NCBI RefSeq assembly: GCF_034044635.1
Contig: NZ_JAXCLX010000004.1
Location: 62,001 to 126,000 of the forward strand
From: Dongia rigui
GTDB lineage: Bacteria; Pseudomonadota; Alphaproteobacteria; Dongiales; Dongiaceae
Direction: 5' to 3'
Length of the DNA: 64,000 nt
Part shown: positions 17,108 through 26,320 of the stretch, piece after piece
Position numbering within the stretch: the stretch's first letter is position 1
How the letters are laid out: every line of letters begins with the position of its first letter
Notes under the pieces: model-generated
What the model saw: the letters and a program-made list of their open reading frames with translations, nothing else
Database searches by the model: none
Told to the model about the DNA's origin: nothing
Position numbers and translations under genes: made by a program

Positions 17108-18870
17108 TACATCCGGTCCGGCACGCTGATGCCAAGAAGCTCGAGGCACAGCTCCAGCTCTTTCAGCACCAGTTCAGCCAAGGCGAGGCGCGAGCGGCGG
17201 CGGGCGACGTCCGGCTCGGAGAGCATATGAAAGGCGCTGTAATAGGAGCTGAATGTCTGCGCCAGGTTGAAGGCAAAATCGGCGATGCGGTTCGGCGCCA
17301 GTTCGGCATAGGCCGAGGCGATGGCGTCCGGCATGTGCCCCAGCATGAGGACCAGATCCCGCTCGCCTGTCTCCGGCGGCAGAATGGCGCCTGGCTTATC
17401 GCCTTGCGCTTCGGCTTTTTTGAGCAGCGACTTCACGCGCACGGCAGCGTAGAGCAGATAGGGTCCGGTCTTCCCTTCGAAGCGCGAGAAGCGGTCGATG
17501 TCGAAGACGTAATTGGCGATCGGGTTGTTGCTCAAGTCGGCGAATTTCAGCGCCGAGACGCCGACCTTCTTGGCGATGTCGTCGCGTTCCGCTTCCGAGT
17601 AATCGGCGCCAAGGCCATGCTCGTTGAGTTTCTTCAGCGCCTCGCCCGACATCATCTGGATGAGGTCATCAAGACGCATGACACCGCCGGCGCGCGTCTT
17701 GAACGGCTTGCCGTCGGTGCCGTTCATCGTGCCGTAGCCGAGATGGAACAGGCTGCCCTTGCCATTGATGCCGGCCTTGATCGCGGCACGGAACACCTGC
17801 ACGAAATGCAGGCCCTGGCGATGGTCGACGACATAGATGGAGCGGTCCGGGTTCTGGCAGTTGACGCGGTCGACGATGGTCGCAAGATCCGTGGTGCCGT
17901 ACATCGCCGCACCATCCGATTTGATGAGGATCAGCGGCGGGATGTCCTGCTTGTCGGTCTCTTCCTTCACCGGCACGATGAGGGCGCCCTTGTCCTCGAT
18001 GGCGATGCCCTTCTTCTTCATCTCTTCGACCATCGGCGGGATGAGGTCGTTGACGCAGGCCTCGCCCTTCCACAGATCGAAATAGACGCCGAGATTGCCA
18101 TAGTCGCGCTTCATCGCATCGACCGAGATGTCGAAGAAGTGCCGCCACACGGCGCGATAACCGGGGCGGCCGTCTTGCAATTCGGCCGTTGCCTGGCGCG
18201 CGCGGTCGAGGCGCGCGGGGTCCGCTTTGCAATCGCCCGAGGCCTTCGGATACATCTCCTCGAGCTCGGCCAAGGTGACCGGGCTGTCCTTGGGATAAGG
18301 CCCGGTGAAGTTGGCGTCGAAATAGGGGAGGTCGGGGCGGCGGATCTCAAGCTCCGAGATCAGCATGCCCATCTGCAGACCCCAATCGCCCATATGCACA
18401 TCGCCGATGGTTTCATCGCCGACGAACTTGAAAATGCGGCGAATGGAATCGCCGATGATGGCGGCGCGCAGATGGCCGACATGCATCGGCTTGGCGATAT
18501 TCGGTCCGCCGTAATCCAGCACGACGACCTCGGGCTTGGCCTTCACCGGCTGGCCAAGGCGCGGGTCGCCGGCGACGCGGTTCATCGCCTCGCCGAGATA
18601 GTCATCCGTGACGCTGAGATTGATGAAGCCCGGCCCGGCCAGCGAGACGTCGCGCAGGATCGGATTGGTCTTGAGTGCCTCAGCCACCTTCTCGGCGATC
18701 GCGCGCGGGTTCTGCTTGGCGGCCTTGGCGGCGGCGAGCGCCCCATTGCACTGGAACTGGCCCAGATCCGGGCGGCCGGACACGATCACCTGGCCAAAGG
18801 CCGGATCGAGCCCCTGGTCCTTGAACACGGAACCGGCAATGTCGCTGAGCTGGGCGGTAAGGGAGGTCAT
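17107..18870 (-). CDS. argS: Arginyl-tRNA synthetase
   Basis: This class I synthetase of 587 residues charges tRNA(Arg). The N-terminal Add-1 domain (about 1-110) precedes the catalytic HIGH motif as KPMHVGHLR (about 132-140). A DALR anticodon-binding domain fills the C-terminus, with the conserved PYLLYAAVRVKSLLKK and the terminal SVPDRM. It is preceded upstream by REP palindromes and the betaine-homocysteine methyltransferase gene, and followed by an overlapping GNAT gene. Confidence 0.95.
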   Translation of the reverse strand: MTSLTAQLSDIAGSVFKDQGLDPAFGQVIVSGRPDLGQFQCNGALAAAKAAKQNPRAIAEKVAEALKTNPILRDVSLAGPGFINLSVTDDYLGEAMNRVAGDPRLGQPVKAKPEVVVLDYGGPNIAKPMHVGHLRAAIIGDSIRRIFKFVGDETIGDVHMGDWGLQMGMLISELEIRRPDLPYFDANFTGPYPKDSPVTLAELEEMYPKASGDCKADPARLDRARQATAELQDGRPGYRAVWRHFFDISVDAMKRDYGNLGVYFDLWKGEACVNDLIPPMVEEMKKKGIAIEDKGALIVPVKEETDKQDIPPLILIKSDGAAMYGTTDLATIVDRVNCQNPDRSIYVVDHRQGLHFVQVFRAAIKAGINGKGSLFHLGYGTMNGTDGKPFKTRAGGVMRLDDLIQMMSGEALKKLNEHGLGADYSEAERDDIAKKVGVSALKFADLSNNPIANYVFDIDRFSRFEGKTGPYLLYAAVRVKSLLKKAEAQGDKPGAILPPETGERDLVLMLGHMPDAIASAYAELAPNRIADFAFNLAQTFSSYYSAFHMLSEPDVARRRSRLALAELVLKELELCLELLGISVPDRM

Positions 18871-18905
18871 ATCTTTTCTAACTATCTATCTAATCTCAGA
18901 AAAAC

Positions 18906-19000
18906 GTCATCCCCGGGCCCACTCTTGATATTCGAGAATGGCCGGGGATCCACGTCTTGCTTGGCGGAACTGGATGCCCGGGTCAAGCCCGGGCATGACG
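18906..19000. repeat. REP-type palindromes between bmt and argS
   Basis: GTCATCCCCGG at 18906-18916 pairs with CCGGGGATCCAC at 18942-18953 around a long loop. At 18971-19000 a second element reads TGGATGCCCGG, GTCAAG, CCGGGCATGACG in opposite orientation. They belong to the same family as the copies at 15869-15973 and 50102-50191. They occupy most of the 158-bp gap. Confidence 0.8.
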
Positions 19001-19028
19001 GTTCTAATATTGGGCTGCTTATAGCGGA

Positions 19029-20075
19029 TTAGAACGCGACGTCCCCAGTTGATGTGCGATCGCGGCGGCGGGCGCGCTTTGTGGCCTGGACCGGGTCTTC
19101 GCCCGAAAGCTGGGCCGTCGCCCCTGCCGTCACGGCGCCGAGGCGGGCCACGATGCTGTCCACCGTCGGCTTTTCGCCCGGCGTATAGGAATTGAGGGCG
19201 CTGCGCATATGCGCCAGATGCTCGGCCGAGGTGCCGCAGCAGCCGCCGACGATCCGGGCCCCGGAATCCCGCGCCAGACGGCTGTAATCGGCCATCAGGT
19301 CCGGGGTGCCGTTGTACTTGATCTTGCCGTTCTCGAAGAACGGGATGCCGGCATTTCCCTTGGCGATGATGACATCGCCCGGCCGGGCGGCGGCGGCAAG
19401 TTGCAGGACAGTGGCGGTGAGGTCCGAGGCACCGACGCCGCAATTGGCGCCATAGGCCGCGGGTTTGGGGTCCAGCGTATGGACGAAGTCGACGAAATCA
19501 GCGGGGCTGAGGCCCATCATGGTGCGGCCGTTGGTATCAAAGCTCATGGTGGTGACGAGCGGCAGGCCGGCAGCTGCGGCGCCTTTGACGGCGGCCGCTA
19601 CCTCTTCCTTGGCCGACATGGTCTCGATCCACAGCACGTCGGCGCCACCGGCTTTGAGGGCCAGGGCCTGCTCCTTGAAGGCGGCCACGGCGTCGTCCTC
19701 GGTGAGCGCGCCCAAGGGCTGCAGCAATTCGCCGGTCGGACCCATGGAGCCCGCCACGACCACATCGCGGCCGCTGCGGTCGGCGACCTTGCGGGCCAGC
19801 TCGGCGGCGCGCTGGTTGATCTCCAGAACCCGATCTTGGGCGTTGTGCAGCTTCAGGCGATAGCGCGTGCCACCGAAACTGTTGGTGAGGATGATGTCGG
19901 CCCCCGCCTTCACAAAGCCCTCATGCAGCGCCTCGATCCGGTCGGGATGTTCGAAGTTCCACAATTCCGGGGCGTCGCCCGCCTGCAGGCCGACCTGGAA
20001 CAGGTTGGTGCCGGTGGCGCCATCGGCCATCAGGAAGGGCTTTTCCGCCAGCAGGCGCAGGAAACGGTTGCTCAT
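19029..20075 (-). CDS. bmt: Betaine-homocysteine methyltransferase-like S-methyltransferase
   Basis: The 348-residue protein is a Zn-dependent homocysteine S-methyltransferase: the barrel start MADGATGTNLF is near residue 16, ANCGVG supplies the first zinc cysteine and GGCCGTS the vicinal pair. The family uses methyl donors such as glycine betaine to make methionine. In this betaine-rich window the BmtA type, converting betaine to dimethylglycine, is the best reading, although S-methylmethionine use cannot be excluded. The start is set at ATG 20075 (MSNRFLRLL); the frame extends further upstream without a good start. A perfect 7-bp inverted repeat lies just upstream. Confidence 0.8.
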   Translation of the reverse strand: MSNRFLRLLAEKPFLMADGATGTNLFQVGLQAGDAPELWNFEHPDRIEALHEGFVKAGADIILTNSFGGTRYRLKLHNAQDRVLEINQRAAELARKVADRSGRDVVVAGSMGPTGELLQPLGALTEDDAVAAFKEQALALKAGGADVLWIETMSAKEEVAAAVKGAAAAGLPLVTTMSFDTNGRTMMGLSPADFVDFVHTLDPKPAAYGANCGVGASDLTATVLQLAAAARPGDVIIAKGNAGIPFFENGKIKYNGTPDLMADYSRLARDSGARIVGGCCGTSAEHLAHMRSALNSYTPGEKPTVDSIVARLGAVTAGATAQLSGEDPVQATKRARRRDRTSTGDVAF

Positions 20076-20120
20076 CAGGTCATTCCCGGGTCGGGCGCGC
20101 GCGTTCGCGCCATGTTCGTC

Positions 20121-20140
20121 ATATAACGAGATTGTTATAT
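20121..20140. promoter_or_regulatory. Palindromic operator candidate upstream of bmt
   Basis: ATATAACGAGATTGTTATAT is a perfect inverted repeat: ATATAAC and GTTATAT around six bases. It is 46 bp before the bmt start and 64 bp before the divergent ChaC gene, and is AT-rich against its surroundings. The form suits an ArsR- or TetR-size dimeric regulator. Control by a methionine-cycle regulator is a plausible guess only. Confidence 0.55.
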
Positions 20141-20203
20141 CTGGGTGCAACCTAAGTCTTTCCCGCCCCTGGTTCAAGCCAAGAGATTGGTTAAACTGAC
20201 GCC

Positions 20204-20857
20204 ATGCCCGCAGATCACGCCCCCTGGGACCCCACGCAATACTGGCCCGACACCCCGGCTCCTGGGTGGTTGACCGATGACGAGCGACAGGCCTCGCTCG
20301 ACGAGATCCTTGCTGCGCGGAATGGGCCGGTGTGGATCTTCGGTTATGGCTCGCTGCTGTGGCGGCCGGCTTTCCAGGCGGTGGAGAGCCGTCTGGCCAC
20401 GCTCACCGGGTACCACCGGCGCTTCTGCCTGGTCATGCGCCGCTTTCGCGGGACGGAGGAATGCCCCGGCCTGATGCTGGCGCTCGATCGCGGCGGGGTC
20501 TGCCGTGGCATGGCGTTCCGGCTTGATGACGCCACGGCCGATGATGACCTCAAGGGCCTGTGGCGGCGCGAGATGGTGACGGGCGGGTATCGACCGCGCT
20601 GGATCAATTTGAAATCGCCGTTGGGGTCGCTGCGCGGCATCACCTTCGTCGCCAACCGCGCCAATGAGCGCTACCTCAAACCGCACTCGCTCGATTACGC
20701 GGCCGAGATGATCGCCTGCGCCTGCGGTCCGGTCGGCAGCAATGCCGAATATCTCCATACCACGCACGAGCATCTGCTGGGCCTTGGCATCAACGACCGT
20801 GGCCTTGCCGCCCTGGATCGCCTCGTGCGGGCGAAATGCGCTGCTAAATCAGGTTAA
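20204..20857 (+). CDS. ChaC-type gamma-glutamylcyclotransferase
   Basis: This 217-residue protein of the GGCT/ChaC family splits glutathione into 5-oxoproline and Cys-Gly. The substrate-binding signature is VWIFGYGSLLWRPAF near residue 43, and the general-base glutamate is expected in the LWRREM segment. The last bases overlap the convergent Lrp gene by four. It diverges from bmt, which lies in methionine/cysteine metabolism. Confidence 0.88.
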   Translation: MPADHAPWDPTQYWPDTPAPGWLTDDERQASLDEILAARNGPVWIFGYGSLLWRPAFQAVESRLATLTGYHRRFCLVMRRFRGTEECPGLMLALDRGGVCRGMAFRLDDATADDDLKGLWRREMVTGGYRPRWINLKSPLGSLRGITFVANRANERYLKPHSLDYAAEMIACACGPVGSNAEYLHTTHEHLLGLGINDRGLAALDRLVRAKCAAKSG

Positions 20858-21318
20858 GCCAGCGGCACCGCCGTCTCGGCCTTCAGCACCGAGAGCACGA
20901 TGCTGGATTGCGTGTCGCGGATGCCGGGCATGCGCAGGAGGGTGCGGGTCGTGAACTCGCTCAAGGCGTCGAGATCGGCGGCCATGACATGGATCAGGAA
21001 ATCGCTGCTGCCGGTGATGGCATAGACCGCCACCACATCCTGTCGCCGCAGCAAAGCAGACTGGAATGCGGCCACCGTCTTCTCGGCATGGTCGCCCAGG
21101 CGAATGTTGATGAAGGCCTGCAGGCCGCAGCCGACTCTCTTCGGGTCGAGCACCGCACGATAGCCGCGGATATAGCCGTCATCCTCCAACCGCTTCAGGC
21201 GCCTGGCGCAGGGGGTCGCAGAGAGACCCACCTGGTCGGCAAGGTCGGTGGTGGCGATCCGGCCCTCGCGCTGCAGGATGCGCAGCATTTTGAGATCGAT
21301 GCTATCCAACTCACTCAT
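20854..21318 (-). CDS. Lrp/AsnC-family transcriptional regulator
   Basis: This is a 154-residue Lrp-type regulator. The N-terminal winged HTH (DLKMLRILQREGRIATTDLADQVGLSATPCARRLKRLEDDG) is followed by a RAM effector domain. ATG 21318 (MSELDSID) is preferred over the upstream ATG 21336. It is divergent from phenylalanine hydroxylase phhA, so it probably controls aromatic amino acid catabolism in response to an amino acid. This role is inferred from position. Confidence 0.9.
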   Translation of the reverse strand: MSELDSIDLKMLRILQREGRIATTDLADQVGLSATPCARRLKRLEDDGYIRGYRAVLDPKRVGCGLQAFINIRLGDHAEKTVAAFQSALLRRQDVVAVYAITGSSDFLIHVMAADLDALSEFTTRTLLRMPGIRDTQSSIVLSVLKAETAVPLA

Positions 21319-21450
21319 AGTGAAATCCTCCAACAATCACTTTTATGATAGGGAATGTCGCTAAGAAGTAAACGTGTTGGGCGATCTTTAGGGAAAATCA
21401 CCCCGCCGATCCGCGCAAAATCGAGCATCGGATTTACGCGGAGAAGGACC

Positions 21451-22344
21451 ATGCTCGATCTTCAATCCCAAGCCTCAGCCCAGCCGGGCTCGGCCCAGGA
21501 TTGGCTGGCGACCCAGGAGAAGCTGCGCGGCGATTATTCGACCTGCGCCGCCGATTTCAGCATGACCCAAGACATGGGCGCCTATACGACCGCCGAGCAT
21601 GATCGGTGGCGGCGGCTGTTCCGCCGCCAGAGCGAGGTCGCCAAGCGCTTTGCCGCCAGCGCGTTTCTCGACGGCATGACGAATCTGGATATGCCCGCCG
21701 ATCGCATCCCGAATTTTGAGACCGCCAGCAAGCGCCTGCGGCAGCTCACCGGCTGGGAGATCGTGGCTGTGCCGGGCCTCATTCCCGACGACGCCTTCTT
21801 CCGCCATCTCGCCCATCGGCGGTTCCCGGTGACCGTATGGATCCGTGAAGAGCATGAGATCGACTACCTGGTCGAGCCCGATGTCTTTCACGACTTCTTC
21901 GGTCACGTGCCGCTGCTGACGCAGCCGATCTTTGCCGACTATCTGCAGGAATATGGCCGCAAGGGCGACGAAGCGATGGCGATGGGCGCCACCAAGATCC
22001 TGGCGCGCCTCTTCTGGTACATGGTCGAGTTCGGCCTCATCCGCGAGAACGGAAACATCAAGGCCTATGGCGCCGGCATGCTGTCATCGGCAACCGAGAC
22101 GGAATTCAGCGTGACCTCACCCAAGCCGCATCGCCTGCGCTTCGATCTCGCGCGCGTCATGAGCACCGATTTCCGCATCGATGCGTTCCAGGAAACCTAT
22201 TTCGTGCTGGAGAGCTATGACGAACTCTTCGCCGTCATGAGCGGCGATTTTGCGCCGCTCTATCGGCAGATCCTCGCGGCACCAGCCATTCCGGCGCGGG
22301 CGATCCGCGCCGGCGACACCATCATCCCACGCGACGCGCGATAG
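21451..22344 (+). CDS. phhA: Phenylalanine 4-monooxygenase
   Basis: PhhA converts phenylalanine to tyrosine with tetrahydropterin and non-haem iron. The 297-residue monomer has the facial triad: two His in DVFHDFFGHVPLL (about 148-160) and a Glu in FWYMVEFGLI. ATG 21451 is chosen because AGAAGGA lies six bases upstream; the open frame upstream to 21355 is not protein-like. The 132-bp gap to the Lrp gene should carry both promoters. Confidence 0.93.
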   Translation: MLDLQSQASAQPGSAQDWLATQEKLRGDYSTCAADFSMTQDMGAYTTAEHDRWRRLFRRQSEVAKRFAASAFLDGMTNLDMPADRIPNFETASKRLRQLTGWEIVAVPGLIPDDAFFRHLAHRRFPVTVWIREEHEIDYLVEPDVFHDFFGHVPLLTQPIFADYLQEYGRKGDEAMAMGATKILARLFWYMVEFGLIRENGNIKAYGAGMLSSATETEFSVTSPKPHRLRFDLARVMSTDFRIDAFQETYFVLESYDELFAVMSGDFAPLYRQILAAPAIPARAIRAGDTIIPRDAR

Positions 22345-22354
22345 CGGGGAGGGC

Positions 22355-23875
22355 TCAAGCGTTCGCTGGCGTTGCCACGAAAGCCGGGCCATCAAACAGT
22401 TCATCGCCCTGCCACGCGCCGATATCGCCACCGGCGGGGCGCTTCCAAACCGTGCCGTCGACCAGTTCGATTGAAAGTGCGCCGGCATGGCCGCGGCAGG
22501 GGCTGTTGTTCTGCAGCTTGAAATCGCCTTTGAAGGGATTTACGAAAAGCGGATCGACGCCCGCCGCGGGCTGTACCGGATAGCCGTTGGCCTGCACCAA
22601 GGCCGGCCAGCTTGTATGCGCAACGACATCGTTCTGCATCTTGATATCGAGGGTTTTCCAATCCGTCGTGAAGCGGTTGGCGAGATCGGCCGGCGGTGAT
22701 CCCAGATTGCCGAAGAGTGTCGCCGGAAAGATCTCTTCCTTATCGCGTGTCGCCGGATCGGTGATTACCGGATCATCCATGGCGACGAAGCGGAGCGCAT
22801 TGTTCTGGTGCAGGAAGCGGCTGAGAATCCTGTTCCGCAGATAGTCGCCACGGAGATAGAAGCTGTTATTGAAGAAATAGTGTGGTCCGGTGACGGACTT
22901 GAATTCCTTCGGTGTCTTGAAAACACCACCGCCACTATGATCATCCGTGAGCGGTCCCTGGATGCTATCGAACCAGCCACGGTTGGCGAAGAAATAGAAG
23001 TAGCCGGACGTCTTCTGCTCGATCGAGATCCATTTGTGGCAGTTGATGATTTCGTTGTGGTGAAACCACCAGTTAGACGCCACCCGTTCGGCTTCGAAGA
23101 TGTTGTCGCGGATCTCGCGGAAGGTGCAGTGGGCTACCTCGACGTCGCGGCACAATGGTTTTTTGGGTAAGTCATTGAAGAGGTGCACGGCGTTGAACGC
23201 TGCGGATATCTCGCTGTCCCAGATCCTGACGCGACCTAGGATCGTGCCGGCGCGAAAGAAATCGCCATCGAATAGGCGCCAGTCATTCTGAATGTCGACG
23301 ACCCCGTCCTCGTTCGGATCGCCGTGAATACTGGCCCAATCAATTTTCTGCCACATTCGCTGCGCCACCGAATCCTGCACCCATTTGCATTTCTCGATGG
23401 TGATGTCGGAGGTCGTTTCACCTAGGGCACCGATGGCAAAGGTCCCATCCGTCAGATTGGCGCCGGTGATTTGGATCTGGTTGCTGTCGATGAGGGCGAT
23501 CAGCGTCGGCCAGCTCCTGCGCATCACCAGATTGACGAGCCGGATGTGTTTGCATCCCTGCAGCACGATCTGACCCTCGGCCATCCAAGGGTAGAGGCCC
23601 GGATACGTCCCCTTGGGGTAACCGGGCACCTTGCCCTGATAGACGGAGTCAGCCATCTGATTGGCCTTGACCCGATAGGCATCGGCGGAAACGCCGCCAT
23701 CAAATACGGCGCCGGGACCGGCCATGAGCGTGATTGGCTTGGCTTGGGTGCCTTGCAGGTTCTTCATCTGCAGGCGGGCGGCATAGGTCCCTGCGGCCAG
23801 GATGAATTTGTCGCCGGGCTTTGCCTGATTGACGTGCTGCTGCACGTCAGCCGGGGTGACGTGAATGTCAGACAT
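22355..23875 (-). CDS. Right-handed parallel beta-helix protein, PL6-like
   Basis: This 506-residue protein begins IHVTPADVQQHVNQAKPGDKFILAAGTY, the typical opening of parallel beta-helix polysaccharide lyases of the alginate/chondroitinase B (PL6) kind. Repeating strand-turn units with asparagines (ITGANLTDG, VAHCTFREI, WWFHHNEIINC) fill the middle. There is no signal peptide, so it is not obviously exported. Catalytic Lys and Arg of PL6 cannot be assigned with confidence, so activity is uncertain. It is convergent with phhA (10-bp gap). Confidence 0.7.
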   Translation of the reverse strand: MSDIHVTPADVQQHVNQAKPGDKFILAAGTYAARLQMKNLQGTQAKPITLMAGPGAVFDGGVSADAYRVKANQMADSVYQGKVPGYPKGTYPGLYPWMAEGQIVLQGCKHIRLVNLVMRRSWPTLIALIDSNQIQITGANLTDGTFAIGALGETTSDITIEKCKWVQDSVAQRMWQKIDWASIHGDPNEDGVVDIQNDWRLFDGDFFRAGTILGRVRIWDSEISAAFNAVHLFNDLPKKPLCRDVEVAHCTFREIRDNIFEAERVASNWWFHHNEIINCHKWISIEQKTSGYFYFFANRGWFDSIQGPLTDDHSGGGVFKTPKEFKSVTGPHYFFNNSFYLRGDYLRNRILSRFLHQNNALRFVAMDDPVITDPATRDKEEIFPATLFGNLGSPPADLANRFTTDWKTLDIKMQNDVVAHTSWPALVQANGYPVQPAAGVDPLFVNPFKGDFKLQNNSPCRGHAGALSIELVDGTVWKRPAGGDIGAWQGDELFDGPAFVATPANA

Positions 23876-23976
23876 GTCCTCATACCCCCAAGTTATCGCT
23901 GCCTGCCATGCAGGATAGCAAAGTCGGTGGCATGAACAACTAAAAAGGCATTACCTCGAAACCGGCCGAGCCGTGC

Positions 23977-24750
23977 TTACTGCTCGGCGAAAGCCTTTTC
24001 GATGACGTAGTGGCCGGGCTGGGCGACGCTGCCCTCGGTGAAGCCGCGGGTCTCGAATAGCGGCCGGAGATCGGTCAGCATGGCGGGCGAGCCGCACAGC
24101 ATGATGCGGTCATCGGCCGAGTTGAGCTGCGGCAGGCCGATATCGCTGCACAGCTTGCCGCTCTCGATGAGATGCGTGATGCGACCGTTATGCTTGAAGG
24201 GCTCGCGCGTCACGGTCGGGTAGTAGATGAGCTTGTCGCGCACCAGCTCGCCCATCAGCTCGTGCTGCGGCAATTCCTTTTCCAGGAAATCGGCATAGGC
24301 CAGTTCATTGATGTGGCGCACGCCATGGACCAGAACGATCTTCTCGTACTGGTCATAGACTTCGGGGTCCTTCACCAGGCTCATGAAGGGGGCGAGGCCC
24401 GTGCCGGTGCCCAAGAGATAGAGATGCTTGCCCGGGAGCAGATTGGTCGGCAGCAGCGTGCCCGTGGCCTTGCGGCCGACCAGAATCTTGTCGCCGGTCT
24501 TCAAATGCTGAAGGCGCGAGGTGAGGGGGCCGTCCGGCACCTTGATGCTGAGGAATTCGAGCATGTCCTCGTAAGCGGCGCTGGCGATCGAATAGGCGCG
24601 CAGCAGCGGCTTGCCGTTGACCTCGAGGCCGATCATCGTGAACTGGCCGCTGGCGAAGCGGAAGGCGGGATCGCGGGTGGTCTTGAAGGTGAACAGGCGA
24701 TCGGTCCAATGGTGAACCTCGGTGACTTCCGCCTGCAACAGATTGCTCAT
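23977..24750 (-). CDS. fpr: Ferredoxin--NADP reductase
   Basis: This FAD-dependent reductase of 257 residues passes electrons between NADPH and ferredoxin or flavodoxin. The FAD-binding RAYSIASAAYED is near residue 50, the NADP-binding LLGTGTGLAPFMSL near 111, and the aromatic-rich tail HYVIEKAFAEQ is characteristic of the bacterial subclass. It is a single-gene unit upstream of a gene-free 348-bp stretch. Confidence 0.92.
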   Translation of the reverse strand: MSNLLQAEVTEVHHWTDRLFTFKTTRDPAFRFASGQFTMIGLEVNGKPLLRAYSIASAAYEDMLEFLSIKVPDGPLTSRLQHLKTGDKILVGRKATGTLLPTNLLPGKHLYLLGTGTGLAPFMSLVKDPEVYDQYEKIVLVHGVRHINELAYADFLEKELPQHELMGELVRDKLIYYPTVTREPFKHNGRITHLIESGKLCSDIGLPQLNSADDRIMLCGSPAMLTDLRPLFETRGFTEGSVAQPGHYVIEKAFAEQ

Positions 24751-25098
24751 GATCTCTTCTCTTCACCACATCATCGGCTGGCCCGATTCTAGGCAGCCTA
24801 TATTGCATTGCAGCATTAAACAGTTGATGCGCGCTGTCTAACCGGAAAACGACAGAATATCAATCACCTGCAGGGCGATATCCCGCGTGGGGCGGTGTGA
24901 ATTCGGCGGATGGCGCTGCCCATCAATATTGCGAACCATTCGCAGGTGCAAGCCGAAATGTCGACCGCGGCCCTGCAAATACCTGCCGGACAAGGATATT
25001 TGCATACAAACAATCTTGTGCGCGCGGCCGAGGGCGGAACCGGCCTGACCAGCGGGTGGCTGAGCCATGCAAGGCTGCATCGCCGCCCCCAAAAATTC
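24751..25098. other. Gene-free stretch with one inverted repeat
   Basis: No reading frame here looks coding. The only clear structure is an 8-bp inverted repeat, TGCAAATA at 24974-24981 and TATTTGCA at 24997-25004, separated by 15 bases. It lies downstream of a GNAT gene and upstream of fpr, so the fpr promoter should be in its left part. The repeat is over 220 bp from the fpr start. Confidence 0.5.
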
Positions 25099-25662
25099 TC
25101 ATCGCTGTTTGGCCTGCCACTCCCGGTCCAGCAGCGCAAAAACGAGCTCGTCGGTCCACTCGCCTTTGACGAATTCGTTCTCGACCAGATGCGCCTCGCG
25201 GCGCATGCCCAGCTTCTCCATGAGCCGCGCCGAGGCGGTGTTGCGCCCGTCGCAGCGGCCGATGACGCGGTGGATGTCCATGCGCGCAAAGGCGAAATCG
25301 ATGAGCGGCCGGATCGCCTCGGCACCCAGGCCCTTGCCGTGAAAATTGGGATGGATGATGAAGCCGATCTCCGCCGATTTATGCGTGGCACTCAGCCAGA
25401 TCAGCACGACCTCGCCAATGCATTGGCCGGTCTCCTTCAGTTCGACGGCGAGGACCAGCTTGTCGCCTTCGGTCTTGAGGGCGGTCTTGCTCTTGCGCTC
25501 CTCCAGCGCCGCCGCGATCTCGTCGACCGAGCGCTCGCCGACATAGAGGTAACGCAGCACCTCCGGCAGCCGATAGAGGGACAGCATCGCCGGCAAATCG
25601 GCGCCCCGAAACGGGCGCAGCCGCAAGCGTTCCGTCTCGATGGGATAGCGGGGAATGGCCAT
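25099..25662 (-). CDS. GNAT-family N-acetyltransferase (RimJ/RimL-like)
   Basis: This is a 187-residue acetyltransferase opening MAIPRYPIETERLRLRPF. The acetyl-CoA pyrophosphate loop is around GFIIHPNFHGKGLGAEA, and NTASARLMEKLGM forms the terminal motif. ATG 25662 is set by an AAGGAATT ribosome site; an upstream ATG at 25683 is less likely. Substrate unknown. It stands alone, divergent from the cytochrome b561 gene. Confidence 0.85.
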   Translation of the reverse strand: MAIPRYPIETERLRLRPFRGADLPAMLSLYRLPEVLRYLYVGERSVDEIAAALEERKSKTALKTEGDKLVLAVELKETGQCIGEVVLIWLSATHKSAEIGFIIHPNFHGKGLGAEAIRPLIDFAFARMDIHRVIGRCDGRNTASARLMEKLGMRREAHLVENEFVKGEWTDELVFALLDREWQAKQR

Positions 25663-25821
25663 GGGAATTCCTTCGTAGCACATCGACGCTGGTTGAAGCG
25701 CCGGTTTCTTGGACCGGCGACAGATAACCGCAAGTCAGCTATGGTTATGCAACCGATATGTGATGGATCATCGGGCTTCACCCGAGTCGGGAAAAGCATC
25801 ACCAAGATGGGGGATATGGCA

Positions 25822-26313
25822 ATGGCCGTGGGGACCAAACAGGGTTATTCGGGATTGCAGATCACTTTGCATTGGCTGATCGCGCTGCTGGTTCTGTTCC
25901 AACTCATTTTCGGCGAGAGCATGACGAATGTTGTCGATGCCCTGGAAGAAAACCAGACGCCGGATCCCACCGACCAGACGCTGGCGAGCGCCCATTACTG
26001 GGTCGGCATCGCCATCCTGGTTTTGGCTGCCCTGCGCATCGTCATTCGGTTGGTTCAGGGTGCGCCGGAACCGGTGGGCGCGGGGCTGCAGCTGAAAGCC
26101 GCCAAAGCCATTCATGCCATCTTCTATCTGCTGCTGATCGCGGTGCCGGTCACCGGCTTGCTCGCAGTTTATGTCTCGCCGGAGATCGGCGACATTCATG
26201 AAATCGGCAAACCGCTCTTCATCGCCTTCATCGTCCTCCATGCCTTGGGGGCCCTCTACCATCACTTCATGGTCAAGGACGACACGCTGCGGCGCATGTT
26301 CGCGCCGCGCTGA
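25822..26313 (+). CDS. Cytochrome b561 family protein
   Basis: This 163-residue four-helix membrane protein of the bacterial b561 type carries electrons to or from quinone at the inner membrane. Histidines in ITLHWLIALL, AKAIHAIFY and FIVLHALGALYHHFM are at expected haem-ligand positions in helices 1, 3 and 4. ATG 25822 is preferred because a GGGGGA stretch lies seven bases upstream. The open frame runs on upstream to 24910 only as an antisense shadow. Confidence 0.88.
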   Translation: MAVGTKQGYSGLQITLHWLIALLVLFQLIFGESMTNVVDALEENQTPDPTDQTLASAHYWVGIAILVLAALRIVIRLVQGAPEPVGAGLQLKAAKAIHAIFYLLLIAVPVTGLLAVYVSPEIGDIHEIGKPLFIAFIVLHALGALYHHFMVKDDTLRRMFAPR

Positions 26314-26320
26314 GACCGGC

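Noticed and set aside
17227-19032. A 601-codon plus-strand frame across argS
   Set aside because: Shadow of argS, composition of a reverse-frame translation, and it extends into REP sequence.
24910-25821. In-frame upstream extension of the cytochrome b561 frame
   Set aside because: It runs antisense through a clear GNAT gene and lacks membrane character. A ribosome site before 25822 marks the real start.
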